Source of the DNA: Streptomyces xinghaiensis S187
Lineage (GTDB): Bacteria; Actinomycetota; Actinomycetes; Streptomycetales; Streptomycetaceae
DNA: 64,000 bases
Assembly: GCF_000220705.2 (NCBI RefSeq)
Contig: NZ_CP023202.1
Span: 2,728,001-2,792,000, forward strand
Reading direction: 5' to 3'
The notes below the pieces were generated by a model. The model ran no database searches. It saw only the letters and a list, made by a program, of their open reading frames with translations, and was not told where the DNA came from. A program made the position numbers and the translations under genes. This document shows positions 26,988 through 36,063 of this stretch, one piece after another (the first letter of the stretch is position 1; each line of letters starts with the position of its first letter).

Positions 26988-28166
26988 TCATCGGGCCGCC
27001 ACCGCCTTCTCGCCGGCTATCGCGGCCAGCAGGCACCCGGCGTCGACGACGCCCAGGCAGCGGCCGCCCTCCATGACGCGCACGGGGGCGCCGGAGCGGG
27101 CGACGGTCCCGACCGCCTCGGCGACCGTGGTGTCCGGGGCGACCGTCTCCCCGGACCGGCCCTCGCCGTCCTCGGCGGGCCGCATGGCGTTCCGTACGGT
27201 GACGACCTGTTCGCGGGGCACGTCGCGGACGAAGTCCCGTACGTAGTCGTCGGCCGGGGAGCTCACGATCTCCTCGGGGGTGCCGAGCTGCACGATGCGG
27301 CCGTCGCGCATCAGCGCGATGCGGTCGCCGAGGCGCAGCGCCTCGTTGAGGTCGTGGGTGATGAACACCATCGTCCGCCCCTCCTCCCGGTGCAGGCGGA
27401 TGACCTCCTCCTGCATGTCGCGCCGGATGAGCGGGTCGAGCGCGCTGAACGGCTCGTCGAAGAGGAGCACTTCGGGGTCGACGGCGAGCGCGCGGGCGAG
27501 GCCGACGCGCTGCTGCTGGCCGCCGGAGAGCTGGCCGGGGCGGCGGTGCTCCATCCCGGTCAGGCCGACCTTCTCCACCATGGCGGCCGCCCTGGCCCGG
27601 CGTTCGGCCCGGCCGATCCCCTGGATCTCCAGGCCGTAGGCGATGTTGTCGAGGACGGTGCGGTGCGGCAGCAGCCCGAAGTGCTGGAAGACCATCGACG
27701 CCCGGTGGCGGCGCAGGTCGCGCAGGTGGGCGCGGTCCATGGCGAGCACGTCCTCGCCGTCCATGGTGAGGGTGCCGCCGGTGGGTTCTATCAGCCGGGT
27801 GAGGCAGCGGACGAGGGTGGACTTGCCGGAGCCGGAGAGGCCCATGACGACGAAGACCTCGCCCCGGTGGACGTCGAAGGAGACGTCGCGGACGGCCGCG
27901 GTGCAGCCGGTGCGCTCGCGCAGTTCGCGGGCGGAGAGGTCCGCGTGCGCACTGCCGGGGATCTTGTCCGCGCCGGGCCCGAACACCTTCCACAGGCCGC
28001 GGACGGAGAACACGGGTACGGCGGGGTCGGCGGGGGCGGCGGGGCCCCCGGCCGGGGCCGCGGTGGCTGCCTTCTCCGCGGTCTGCGCGGTCTGCGCGGT
28101 CTGCGCGGTCTCGGCGGTGGCTGGGGCGGCCGGCGTGGCCGGCGGGTCGGCTTTCTCGGCGCTCAT
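26988..28166 (-). CDS. Glycine betaine ABC transporter ATP-binding protein with C-terminal CBS-like segment
   Basis: 392 residues. An N-terminal Ala/Thr/Pro tail includes an AQT repeat coded by 9-base tandem units at 28078-28113. The ATPase domain has Walker A GLSGSGKST, 'VFQHFGLLPHRTVLDNIAYGLEI', signature LSGGQQQRVGLARA, Walker B VLLFDEPF and switch 'VFITHDLNEALRL'. The C-terminal part 'VAPDTTVAEAVGTVARSGAPVRVMEGGRCLGVVD' is a half-CBS-like region; in OpuA-type transporters CBS domains sense ionic strength. It overlaps the upstream oxidoreductase gene by 4 bases. Confidence 0.92.
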   Translation of the reverse strand: MSAEKADPPATPAAPATAETAQTAQTAQTAEKAATAAPAGGPAAPADPAVPVFSVRGLWKVFGPGADKIPGSAHADLSARELRERTGCTAAVRDVSFDVHRGEVFVVMGLSGSGKSTLVRCLTRLIEPTGGTLTMDGEDVLAMDRAHLRDLRRHRASMVFQHFGLLPHRTVLDNIAYGLEIQGIGRAERRARAAAMVEKVGLTGMEHRRPGQLSGGQQQRVGLARALAVDPEVLLFDEPFSALDPLIRRDMQEEVIRLHREEGRTMVFITHDLNEALRLGDRIALMRDGRIVQLGTPEEIVSSPADDYVRDFVRDVPREQVVTVRNAMRPAEDGEGRSGETVAPDTTVAEAVGTVARSGAPVRVMEGGRCLGVVDAGCLLAAIAGEKAVAAR

Positions 28167-29740
28167 CGCGCGTCATCTCCCGGGGTCGTCGGGTCGGCGA
28201 GCAGGTCCGCGCACTTCTCCCCGACCATCAGCACGCCGATCATCGGGTTGACGGCGGTCATGGTCGGGAAGACGGAGGCGTCGGCGATCCGGATGCCCTC
28301 CAGGCCCCGGATTCTCAGGTGCGGGTCGACCACGGCGAGCGGGTCGTCCGCGGCGCCCATCCGGCAGGTGCCGGCCGGGTGGTAGACGGTGTGGGCCGCC
28401 TTGCGGGCGTACTCGCCGAGTTCCTCGTCCGAGGTGATCTCCGGTCCGGGGGCCACCTCGCGCTTCAGCCAGTGGGCGAGGGGTTCCGTCTTCGCGATCT
28501 CGCGGGCGAGTTTGATGCCGTCCACCAGCGTGCGGCCGTCGTAGTCGTCCTCGTCCGTGAAGTAGCGGAAGTCCAGGGCCGGTTTCACCGCCGGGTCCGC
28601 GCTGGTGAGGTACAGCCGGCCGCGGCTGCGCGGTTTGGGGATGTTGGGGGTCATCGACACCCCGTACGGGGGCTTCTCGTAGCCCAGCCGCTCGGGGTTG
28701 TCGGTGAACGGGATCTGGTAGAAGTGGAACATCAGGTCCGGGCCGCTGGACGCGGGGTCCCGGCGGACGAAGAGGCCCGCGTCCGAGTCCATCGCCGAGT
28801 TCTCCGGGATGGGCCCGTGGGTCTCCCAGACGATCACCGACTCGGGGTGGTCGAGCAGGTTCTCCCCCACGCCCGGAAGGTCGTGGACGACGGGGATGCC
28901 CAGCGCCTCCAGGTCCTCGCGGGGGCCGATGCCGGAGTGCAGCAGCAGCCGGGGGGTGTCGACGGCGCCCGCGCAGACCAGCACCTCGCGCCGGGCCCGC
29001 AGCAGCGTCTCCGTACCGTCCGCGGCGCGGACGTGCACGCCGGTGGCGCGGGTGCCGTCCAGCTCCAGCCGGTACGCCCAGGTCTCCAGCAGGATGCGGA
29101 GATTGGGGCGGTCACCGGCCTCGATGTGCGGGTGGAGGTAGGCGACGGAGGCGGAGGAGCGCTTGTTGGTCTCCGGGTGGTAGGCGAGGTCGAAGAATCC
29201 GGCGCCCTCGTGGAACGGCCGCTCGTTGAACCCCTCGACGCGGGGGACCCCGGCGGCCTCACGGGCGGCCTCGACGAAGTCCCGGGCGATGGCGTTCCGG
29301 TCCTTCTCGTCCACGGCGACGATGTTGTTGCGCAGCTTGCCGAAGTAGGGCTCCATGGCCGCCGCGTCCCAGCCGGTGGCGCCCGCCCCGGCCCACTCGT
29401 CCCAGTCGCCGGGCAGCGGCTTGAAGCTGATGAGCGTGTTGTGCGAGGAGCAGCCGCCGAGGACCCGGGCCCGGCTGTGCCGGATGTGGGAGTTGCCGCG
29501 CGGCTGCTCCGTGGTCGGGTAGTCGTAGTCCAGCTCGCCGCCGAGCAGGCCCAGCCAGCGGCGCAGCGTGAGCACGTCGGGGCGGTCGATGTCGGACGGG
29601 CCGCCCTCGACGAGGGTGACGGTGACCGAGGGGTCCTCGGCGAGCCGCGAGGCGATCACCGAGCCGGCGGTGCCGCCTCCGACGATCACATAGTCGGCTG
29701 CCGCCGGATCGGGGCGGGTGGTCGCGGACGGCGGTGGCAT
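28163..29740 (-). CDS. betA: GMC oxidoreductase, choline dehydrogenase type
   Basis: 525 residues, FAD-dependent; expected to oxidise choline to betaine aldehyde. The N-terminal FAD motif is 'YVIVGGGTAGSVIASRLAEDPSVTVTLVEGG'. GMC signature 1 is in 'RARVLGGCSSHNTLISFKPLPGDWDEW' and signature 2 in 'LVCAGAVDTPRLLLHSGIGP'. The active-site His region is 'HTVYHPAGTCRMG' and the C-terminal block is 'ADASVFPTMTAVNPMIGVLMVGEKCADLL'. AGGAGGAG precedes the ATG. The neighbouring aldehyde dehydrogenase and betaine importer support the choline assignment; other GMC alcohol substrates remain possible. Confidence 0.87.
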   Translation of the reverse strand: MPPPSATTRPDPAAADYVIVGGGTAGSVIASRLAEDPSVTVTLVEGGPSDIDRPDVLTLRRWLGLLGGELDYDYPTTEQPRGNSHIRHSRARVLGGCSSHNTLISFKPLPGDWDEWAGAGATGWDAAAMEPYFGKLRNNIVAVDEKDRNAIARDFVEAAREAAGVPRVEGFNERPFHEGAGFFDLAYHPETNKRSSASVAYLHPHIEAGDRPNLRILLETWAYRLELDGTRATGVHVRAADGTETLLRARREVLVCAGAVDTPRLLLHSGIGPREDLEALGIPVVHDLPGVGENLLDHPESVIVWETHGPIPENSAMDSDAGLFVRRDPASSGPDLMFHFYQIPFTDNPERLGYEKPPYGVSMTPNIPKPRSRGRLYLTSADPAVKPALDFRYFTDEDDYDGRTLVDGIKLAREIAKTEPLAHWLKREVAPGPEITSDEELGEYARKAAHTVYHPAGTCRMGAADDPLAVVDPHLRIRGLEGIRIADASVFPTMTAVNPMIGVLMVGEKCADLLADPTTPGDDAR

Positions 29741-29803
29741 GGGTGGTGCTCCTCCTGGGAAAACGGTGCGCGTGAGGTCGGTGCGGCAGAGGTCCGGGGT
29801 GGG

Positions 29804-31306
29804 TCAGCCCGCGAACCAGCGCTGCGGGCGGGGGTCGAGGTTCTGGTAGATGTGCTTGGCCTCGCGGTACTCCGCGAGCCCCGCCGGACCCAGCTCCCTG
29901 CCGGTGCCGGACCTGCCGAAGCCGCCCCACTCGGCCTGCGGCAGATACGGGTGGTAGTCGTTGATCCAGACGGTGCCGTGGCGCAGCCGTCCGGCGACGC
30001 GCCGGGCGCGGCCCGCGTCGGCGGTCCACACCGCTCCGGCGAGCCCGTACTCGGTGTCGTTGGCGAGGGCGACGGCCTCGTCCTCGTCGCGGAAGGTCTC
30101 GACGGTCAGCAGCGGGCCGAACGTTTCCTCGCGGACGACCCGCATCTCCCGGTGGCAGGCGTCCAGCACGGTGGGCGAGTAGAACCAGCCGGTGGCCGGG
30201 CGCACGGCGGAGGGCTCGGGGCGGGAGCCGCCGGCCCGGACGACGGCGCCCTCCTCGCGGGCGGAGGCGACGTACATCTCGGTCTTGGCGAGCTGCTGGG
30301 CGGAGACGAGGGGGCCGCACTCCACGCCGTCCTCGGTGCCGCGGCCGAGTCTGATCGCGGCGGCGCGGCGGGCGAGTTCGGTGACGAAGCGTTCCCGGAC
30401 GGACTCCTCGACGATGAGGCGGGCGCCGGCCGAGCAGACCTGGCCGCTGTGGAAGAAGGCGGCGTTGAGCGCCTGGTCGACGGCGGTGTCGAAGCCCTCG
30501 TCGGTGGCGCAGGCGTCGGCGAAGACGACGTTGGGGTTCTTGCCGCCCAGTTCCAGGGCGACCTTCTTCACGGTCGCGGCGGCGGCCCGGGCGACCTTGG
30601 TGCCGCTGGCCAGTCCCCCGGTGAAGGAGACCAGGTCGACGCCGGGGTGCTCGGAGAGCCGGGCCCCGACGGGGTCGCCGGCGCCGGTGACGAGGTTCGC
30701 GACCCCCTCCGGGAGCCCCGCCTCGGCCAGCAGCCGGATCAGGTGGACGGTGGACAGCGGGGTGATCTCGCTGGGCTTGAGGACGAAGGTGTTCCCCGCG
30801 GCGAGGGCGGGGGCGACCTTCCAGGACGCCTGGAGCAGGGGGTAGTTCCAGGGGGTGATCAGCGCGCAGACGCCGACGGGCTCGTGCACCACGACGCTGT
30901 GCACCCGCGGGTCGCCCGCGTCGACGACCCGGCCGCCGCTCTCGTGCTCCACGAGGCCGGCGAAGTAGCGGAAGGCCGCCGTCACGTCGTCGACGTCGAC
31001 GCGGCCCTCTTCGAGGGTCTTGCCGGTGTCGCGGCTCTCAGTGAGCGCGATCTCCTCGCGGTCGCGCTGGAGCAGTTCGGCGACGCGGCGCAGCAGTTCC
31101 GCGCGCTCGGCCACCGGGGTCCGGGGCCAGGGCCCGGAGTCGAAGGCGCGGCGCGCGGCGGCCACGGCGGCGTCCGTGTCCCCGGCGTCCCCCTCGGCCA
31201 CGAGCGCCAGGACGGTGGCGTCCGCGGGGTCGAGCACCTCGCGTGTGGCGCCGGATGCGGCCGCGCGCCAGGTGCCGTCGATATGGAGGGTGTCGAGGGC
31301 CGACAT
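29804..31306 (-). CDS. betB: Aldehyde dehydrogenase, betaine aldehyde dehydrogenase type
   Basis: 500 residues, NAD(P)+-dependent; expected to convert betaine aldehyde to glycine betaine, an osmoprotectant. Motifs: 'TPWNYPLLQASWKVAPALAAGNTFVLKPSE' (cofactor binding), 'VSFTGGLASGTKVARAAA', the general-base Glu in 'VALELGGKNPNVVFADA' and the nucleophile Cys in 'FFHSGQVCSAGARLIVEE'. The C-terminus 'EWGGFGRSGTGRELG' is typical. ATG 31306 starts MSALDTLHIDG; longer in-frame starts give non-family sequence. First gene of the betaine locus, 63 bases before betA. Confidence 0.9.
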   Translation of the reverse strand: MSALDTLHIDGTWRAAASGATREVLDPADATVLALVAEGDAGDTDAAVAAARRAFDSGPWPRTPVAERAELLRRVAELLQRDREEIALTESRDTGKTLEEGRVDVDDVTAAFRYFAGLVEHESGGRVVDAGDPRVHSVVVHEPVGVCALITPWNYPLLQASWKVAPALAAGNTFVLKPSEITPLSTVHLIRLLAEAGLPEGVANLVTGAGDPVGARLSEHPGVDLVSFTGGLASGTKVARAAAATVKKVALELGGKNPNVVFADACATDEGFDTAVDQALNAAFFHSGQVCSAGARLIVEESVRERFVTELARRAAAIRLGRGTEDGVECGPLVSAQQLAKTEMYVASAREEGAVVRAGGSRPEPSAVRPATGWFYSPTVLDACHREMRVVREETFGPLLTVETFRDEDEAVALANDTEYGLAGAVWTADAGRARRVAGRLRHGTVWINDYHPYLPQAEWGGFGRSGTGRELGPAGLAEYREAKHIYQNLDPRPQRWFAG

Positions 31307-31409
31307 GGGGGTTCCACCTTCTCTGCCTGGATGTGCGTGCCGGTGCGGTCGGGATTGAGGCACCGGCGACGGGGAACCATCCCCCCTTGGCCGAAAAGTA
31401 TGCGGAAAA

Positions 31410-31450
31410 CTTAACGCTGAGTGTTTTTCCTCACTTACGGTTCGGTTAAG
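31410..31450. promoter_or_regulatory. AT-rich promoter region of the betaine locus with an inverted repeat
   Basis: CTTAAC (31410-31415) and GTTAAG (31445-31450) flank an A/T-rich segment about 110 bases before betB. This is one of the few AT-rich patches in the area. It fits a promoter/operator for osmotic or choline control; the regulator is unknown. Confidence 0.4.
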
Positions 31451-31462
31451 GCCCCTGACGGA

Positions 31463-31507
31463 CGACGGCCCGTCGCCGGTCCGTGACAGACCGGCGACGG
31501 GCCGTCG
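31463..31507. terminator. Hairpin terminator downstream of mdh
   Basis: Perfect 19-base arms, 31463-31481 and 31489-31507, with a 7-base loop. It lies after the mdh stop and before the betaine promoter on the same (minus) strand, so it probably insulates the two. Confidence 0.8.
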
Positions 31508-31532
31508 CCAGGCTCCGTACCGGCCGCGGGCC

Positions 31533-31565
31533 GGGGCGGGGCGGGGCGGGGCGGGGCGGGGCGGG
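31533..31565 (+). repeat. GGGGC tandem repeat
   Basis: Six consecutive GGGGC units followed by GGG give seven G-runs on the plus strand. It lies immediately after the mdh stop (31569, minus strand). It could form a G-quadruplex on the plus strand or an i-motif on the other. Confidence 0.85.
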
Positions 31566-31568
31566 AGA

Positions 31569-32558
31569 TCAGAGCAGGCCGAGACCGCGCACCGCGTCGC
31601 GCTCCTCCGCCAGCTCCCGCACCGAGGCGTCGATGCGGGTGCGGGAGAACTCGTTGATGTCCAGAGCCTGGACGATCTTGTAGGCGCCGCCCTCACAGGT
31701 GACCGGGAAGGAGGAGATCAGGCCCTCCGGGACACCGTAGGAGCCGTCCGACGGGATGCCCATGGAGGTCCAGTCGCCCTCGGCGGTGCCGTTGACCCAG
31801 GTGTGGACGTGGTCGATGGCGGCGTTGGCGGCCGAGGCGGCCGAGGACGCGCCCCGGGCCTCGATGATCGCGGCACCGCGCTTGGCCACGGTCGGGATGA
31901 AGGTGTCGGCGAGCCAGGCCTCGTCGTTCACGGTCTCGGCGGCGTTCTTGCCGGCGATCTCCGCGTGGAAGATGTCCGGGTACTGGGTGGCGGAGTGGTT
32001 GCCCCAGATCGTCAGCTTCTTGATGTCGGAGACCGCGGCGCCGGTCTTCGCCGCGAGCTGCGAGATGGCGCGGTTGTGGTCCAGGCGGGTCATCGCGGTG
32101 AAGCGCTCGGCCGGTACGTCCGGGGCGGCGGCCTGCGCGATGAGCGCGTTGGTGTTGGCCGGGTTGCCGACGACGAGGACCTTGACGTCGTCCGCCGCGT
32201 GATCGTTGATCGCCTTGCCCTGGGGCTTGAAGATGCCGCCGTTGGCCTCCAGCAGGTCACCGCGCTCCATGCCCTTGGTCCGGGGGCGGGCGCCGACGAG
32301 GAGGCCCACGTTCGCGCCGTCGAAGGCCACGTTCGGGTCATCGGTGATCTCGATGCCGCGCAGCAGCGGGAAGGCGCAGTCGTCGAGCTCCATCGCGGTG
32401 CCCTCGGCGGCCTTGAGCCCCTGCGGAATCTCCAGGAGGCGCAGCTTGACCGGCACGTCCGCGCCGAGGAGGTGACCGGAGGCGATACGGAAGAGCAGCG
32501 CGTAGCCGATCTGCCCGGCCGCGCCGGTGACGGTGACATTGACGGGAGTGCGAGTCAT
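31569..32558 (-). CDS. mdh: Malate dehydrogenase
   Basis: NAD-dependent conversion of malate to oxaloacetate in the TCA cycle. 329 residues. The Rossmann start is 'NVTVTGAAGQIGYALLFRIASGHLLG'. Active-site elements are 'GARPRTKGMERGDLLEANGGIF' (substrate-binding Arg), 'VVGNPANTNALI', 'AMTRLDHNRAISQLA' (Asp/Arg) and 'IWGNHSATQYPD' (catalytic His). ATG 32558 has AGGAGA upstream; longer in-frame starts run into non-family sequence. Confidence 0.97.
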   Translation of the reverse strand: MTRTPVNVTVTGAAGQIGYALLFRIASGHLLGADVPVKLRLLEIPQGLKAAEGTAMELDDCAFPLLRGIEITDDPNVAFDGANVGLLVGARPRTKGMERGDLLEANGGIFKPQGKAINDHAADDVKVLVVGNPANTNALIAQAAAPDVPAERFTAMTRLDHNRAISQLAAKTGAAVSDIKKLTIWGNHSATQYPDIFHAEIAGKNAAETVNDEAWLADTFIPTVAKRGAAIIEARGASSAASAANAAIDHVHTWVNGTAEGDWTSMGIPSDGSYGVPEGLISSFPVTCEGGAYKIVQALDINEFSRTRIDASVRELAEERDAVRGLGLL

Positions 32559-33142
32559 GTGCGATCTCCTGCTGCGGGTCGTGGTGGGTGTCCCTGCCCC
32601 ATGTGATCTTCGGCCTCCCGGCCCGGTTGTGCCCGGGAAAAGCAAGGTGCGGGAGACCGGCGTCAGGCTATCCGACCGCGGGTCCGCGGGGCCCTGCCGC
32701 CCCTGTGTGTCCCGGCTCACGGCCCGCGGGGCGGGGGACGCACGGGGGTGGGTACGGGGGGTGCGCCGGGTGCTGGAGCCGCGCCCTGCGGCTGTACCGG
32801 CGCGGCGGTGACGGGGCGGCGGCGCGGAGTACGGGGTGCGGGGGCGCGGGGTGGGGCGGCGGGGGCGGCCGCTCGTCGAGGAGGGGGGGAGACGAACGGC
32901 CGCCAAGGGGGTGTGCCGCACCCGTGGGGGGTTGTCGGTCGCCTGCCCCCGAGCGGCGGACCCATGCACCGCGGAGGGCGGAAAGAAGCGGACGGACCGC
33001 CACCGGTGCGGTGACGGTCCCGTCCTCGCGGCTGAACGGCGGGCCCACGGGTGAACGGCCGACCCATGGGTGAACGGCTCGCCCATGGGTGAACGGCTGC
33101 CGCCCCCGTCCGCGGCGGCGCCGTGGACGGGGGCGAGGTCGG
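32559..33142. other. 584-base gene-free region between the XRE cluster and mdh
   Basis: The upstream region of mdh and the 3' flank of the third gene of the XRE cluster. It is G/C-rich with purine runs; the only structured element is the 19-base tandem repeat at 33044-33100. No convincing coding frame was found: the long plus-strand frames here are low-complexity antisense products. Confidence 0.6.
33044..33100. repeat. Three tandem 19-base repeats
   Basis: Units 33044-33062, 33063-33081 and 33082-33100 share the consensus CCCAYGGGTGAACGGCYSR, with CCCATGGG itself palindromic. A degenerate part-copy (CTGAACGGC) lies at 33032-33040. They begin 43 bases after an XRE gene stop (minus strand) and lie about 490 bases upstream of mdh. 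Confidence 0.85.
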
Positions 33143-34339
33143 CTACCCCGCGGCGGTCGGGCCGCCCTGGGTCTGCGACGTGCCCGACCCGGTGCCGCCC
33201 GGCGGGGTGGAGGTCCCGGAACCCGGCGGGGCGGAGGTCCCGGAGCCGTCCTCGCCGCTGGGACGCGCGCAGCCCTTCTCACCGGCCACCGTGGTGCCGC
33301 AGACCTCGGCGTCGGCCGGCTCGCCGGCGGCCACCATCAGGGTGTACGCCTCCGTCACCCCGGGCTGTCCCCCGCTCCCCGCGGCGACCTCGGCGCTCTC
33401 GCTCTGCTGCCCCACGGCGACCCGCACCGAGTCGCCGGCGGCCGCCTCGGTGATCCGTGCCCAGACCGCGCCGCAGACCTCGCTGTGCCGCATCTCGACG
33501 AACGCCGCGCCGACGCGGACCTCCGTGACGGTGCGGGCGTACTCACCGCCGCAGCCCTGCTCCTCCGGGTCCTCGCCCGTGCAGGCGTCGCCCGAGCAGT
33601 TCACGCCCTCGGGGAGTTCCGTCGGCTCCGGAGTGGGTGTCGGCGTGGTGGCGACCCGGGCCTTGCCGTCCGCCGGGGCCCCGTCGCCGAGGTCGAGGAA
33701 GAACACGGCACCGGCGGTCACGGCCAGCGCCCCGGCCAGTCCGAGGCCGAACAGCAGCAGGCGCCGGGCGCCGCCGGAGCCCGTACCGCCGGAGCCCGTG
33801 TCGCCGGAGCGTGCCTCGCGGCCCCCGCCCGGCCCGGCCCCCGGGGCCGTCACGACGGACAGCGCGACGGTGTCGGGGGTCGGGTGCCCGGGCTCGTCGG
33901 GAGCGGCCGGGTGTCCGGGCGTTCCCCGCCCGGGAGCCGGCCGGCCGCGCGAGGGCACTCCGGGCGCCGTGGGTCCGGCCGCCGCGCCGCCGGGAGCCGG
34001 CTGCCCGGGCGCGGACTGCCCGGGCGGCGGCGCCTGCCGTTGTTCCGCGGCGGGATCGTGACCGGCCTCGGCGCGGGCCCAGGCCGCCTCGGCCCGTTCC
34101 CACTGGGCCGTGAGCGGCCCGGTGGCGTAACCCGTCACCTCGGCCAGCGCCACCACCGCGCCCAGCGGCGGCAGCAGACGGCCGTTCAGGTAACGGTCCC
34201 ACGAGGTCTTGCTGTAGCCGGTACGGTCCGCGACGGACCCGACCCCCAGACCGCTGAGCTCGACGATCCGGCGGAGCTGTCCGGTGAACTCCCGTATTTG
34301 CGGGTCCAGTTCCTCCGGCAGCACCTTCCAACGAGGCAT
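33143..34339 (-). CDS. XRE helix-turn-helix membrane protein with extracellular DUF2690-like domain (copy 1)
   Basis: 398 residues. The cytoplasmic N-terminus has an XRE-type helix-turn-helix (about 20-70: 'GLGVGSVADRTGYSKTSWDRYLNGRLLPP'). A Pro/Gly linker (about 98-190) leads to one membrane helix (about 194-216) and an outside domain with paired cysteines ('NCSGDACTGEDPEEQGCGG', 'MRHSEVCGAVWARI'), a DUF2690-like pattern. A Gly/Ser/Thr tail ends it. The architecture resembles RodZ, an HTH protein facing the cytoplasm and tethered through the membrane. ATG 34339 has GGGGGAGG close upstream. Most downstream of three related genes. Confidence 0.85.
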   Translation of the reverse strand: MPRWKVLPEELDPQIREFTGQLRRIVELSGLGVGSVADRTGYSKTSWDRYLNGRLLPPLGAVVALAEVTGYATGPLTAQWERAEAAWARAEAGHDPAAEQRQAPPPGQSAPGQPAPGGAAAGPTAPGVPSRGRPAPGRGTPGHPAAPDEPGHPTPDTVALSVVTAPGAGPGGGREARSGDTGSGGTGSGGARRLLLFGLGLAGALAVTAGAVFFLDLGDGAPADGKARVATTPTPTPEPTELPEGVNCSGDACTGEDPEEQGCGGEYARTVTEVRVGAAFVEMRHSEVCGAVWARITEAAAGDSVRVAVGQQSESAEVAAGSGGQPGVTEAYTLMVAAGEPADAEVCGTTVAGEKGCARPSGEDGSGTSAPPGSGTSTPPGGTGSGTSQTQGGPTAAG

Positions 34340-34809
34340 TGCCTCCCCCTGTTCCCCCCGCGTGTGCACAAGTACCCGGCCGCGGTCTGGCCTCCCAGCA
34401 CAACACCGCCTGCCGTCAAGGATGTTCGGGATCAGGATGTCAGTTCCCCCGCGGCTGCGACACGGGTGTCCCCCGTTCGGGACGCGGGCGCCCGGGACGA
34501 CGTCCCGCGCCGGCGGCGGTACGCCCGTATCCGTCCCGGTCGGGAGGGGTTGGGCCGTGGGGCCGGGCGGATACGGGGCCGGGGCGCGGCCCGGCGCGGC
34601 CGTGCGGGACCGTTACCGACTGCCGACACAGCCCGCACAGCGTGATCACGGCGTGCCGGAACGGTCACTTCCGAGCCACAGAGCACCCTCGTCTCTTGTT
34701 CCCGAACACGCGGACGAAGAGGCTCTGAGCCAGGCGGAGCTCGTCCCGGCCCGGGGGAGGGGACGGGCTCCGCCGTCCGCGGTGGCGCGGGGAGCCGGAG
34801 CCGTACCGG
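34340..34809. other. 470-base gene-free region between XRE copies 1 and 2
   Basis: No coding frame with credible composition. It contains a perfect short palindrome CGGGACG-A-CGTCCCG at 34493-34507 and a less GC-rich patch at 34400-34445 that may hold the promoter of copy 1. Confidence 0.5.
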
Positions 34810-36063
34810 TCAGGTCGTGCCAGCACCGGCGGCCCCGTCCCCGGTCGTGTCCCCGTCCCCGGCCGTGCCGAAGCACTCGCGCTGCCCTCCCGTGGCCGGG
34901 AGCAGACAGGCGCGGAGGGCCGACCGCTCCCCGGCCCCGATCATCGGCGTGTAGAGATAGCTCTCGGCGTCGTACCGGTCGGCCACGGTGGCCTGCTGGA
35001 ACCGGCCGCCCGGGGCGGTGATCCGGATCCGGTCACCGACGCCCGACTGCCAGATCCGGGCCCAGGCGGCACCGCACCGTTCGCTGTAGCGGATCTCCAT
35101 GCCCGCGCCCCCGGCCGTGCGGTGACCGCCGAGCGTCCGCACGGCGATCCCGCAGCCCATGCTCTCCGGGTCCTTCCCGTCGCACGCCGCTCCCCGGCAG
35201 CCCGGCGGCGGCAGGCTCGGCGACGCGGAGGCGGAGCTGCCCGGTCCCGCGGCCGCCTGCCCCCCGGCACCGTCGGGCAGGACACCGCCCAGGGCCAGCG
35301 CGCCCGCGACGGCCGCGATCGCGCCGACCGCGGCGACGACCGCGGTCCGCCACCGCGCCGCGGGCGGCCATCGGAGCGGACGGAGCGGGCGGCTGCCCGG
35401 GCCCGGCGCCTCCGGCCGGACCGCGACCGCTTCCCCGGCCCTCCCGGTCGTCCGTGTTCTCCCGGCCGCGCTGCCGCCGGCCGCCGTGCCTCCGGCCGTC
35501 TCCGCGGATGTCCCGGCGGGGGCGCCGGTGGGTGTGCCGGTGGACGGCTCGGCCGCGGCCCGCCGCGGCTCCGCTCCGGCGGCCTCCCCCGGTGCCGCCC
35601 CGGCGCCGTCCGCCCCGCCCCGCGCGGTACCCGGCGGCCGGCCGGCCTCCGCCGCCGTTCCGGGCCCCTCCGTGCCGGCCCGCGCCCCGGCCGTCCGGCC
35701 TCGCGGGGTGCGCGTGGCACGCGGTGGGCACGGGGCCGCCGAGCCGAAGGCCCCGCGGCCGCTCCACTCGGCGTCGGCCAGGTCCCAGAGCACCAGCAGC
35801 CGCTCCGGGCGCTCCCCCGCGAGCCGGCAGAGGGCTTCCACGGCCTGCCGCGGCACCTGTTTCTTCCCGTTGAGGTACCGCTCCCAGGAGGACTTGCTGT
35901 ACGGGGTGCGCTCCGCGAGCGCCGCGAGGCTGAGCCCCGTCCCCTTCCGAAGCTCCCGCAACTCCTCGGCCAGACGGGCGCATTCGGGGGCCAGGCCGGG
36001 CGGCCGGGCGGCGGGCGCACGCCCCGGTCCGGGCGAGCGAGGAGACCCCTGGGTCCCGGTCAT
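34810..36063 (-). CDS. XRE helix-turn-helix membrane protein with extracellular DUF2690-like domain (copy 2)
   Basis: 417 residues, the same layout as copy 1. HTH at about 30-75 ('LRKGTGLSLAALAERTPYSKSS' region, then WERYLNGKKQVP). A long Ala/Gly/Thr-rich linker (about 105-235) precedes a membrane helix at about 240-262 ('AVVAAVGAIAAVAGALALGGVL'). The outside domain has 'GCRGAACDGKDPESMGCG' and 'IRYSERCGAAWARIWQ', aligning with copy 1. Its start overlaps the stop of copy 3 (ATGA), so these two are coupled. Confidence 0.85.
   Translation of the reverse strand: MTGTQGSPRSPGPGRAPAARPPGLAPECARLAEELRELRKGTGLSLAALAERTPYSKSSWERYLNGKKQVPRQAVEALCRLAGERPERLLVLWDLADAEWSGRGAFGSAAPCPPRATRTPRGRTAGARAGTEGPGTAAEAGRPPGTARGGADGAGAAPGEAAGAEPRRAAAEPSTGTPTGAPAGTSAETAGGTAAGGSAAGRTRTTGRAGEAVAVRPEAPGPGSRPLRPLRWPPAARWRTAVVAAVGAIAAVAGALALGGVLPDGAGGQAAAGPGSSASASPSLPPPGCRGAACDGKDPESMGCGIAVRTLGGHRTAGGAGMEIRYSERCGAAWARIWQSGVGDRIRITAPGGRFQQATVADRYDAESYLYTPMIGAGERSALRACLLPATGGQRECFGTAGDGDTTGDGAAGAGTT

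Noticed and set aside
28319..31414. 1031-codon plus-strand frame opposite betA/betB
   Set aside because: Antisense to two genes with intact catalytic motifs; the product is Val/Gly/Asp-rich noise.
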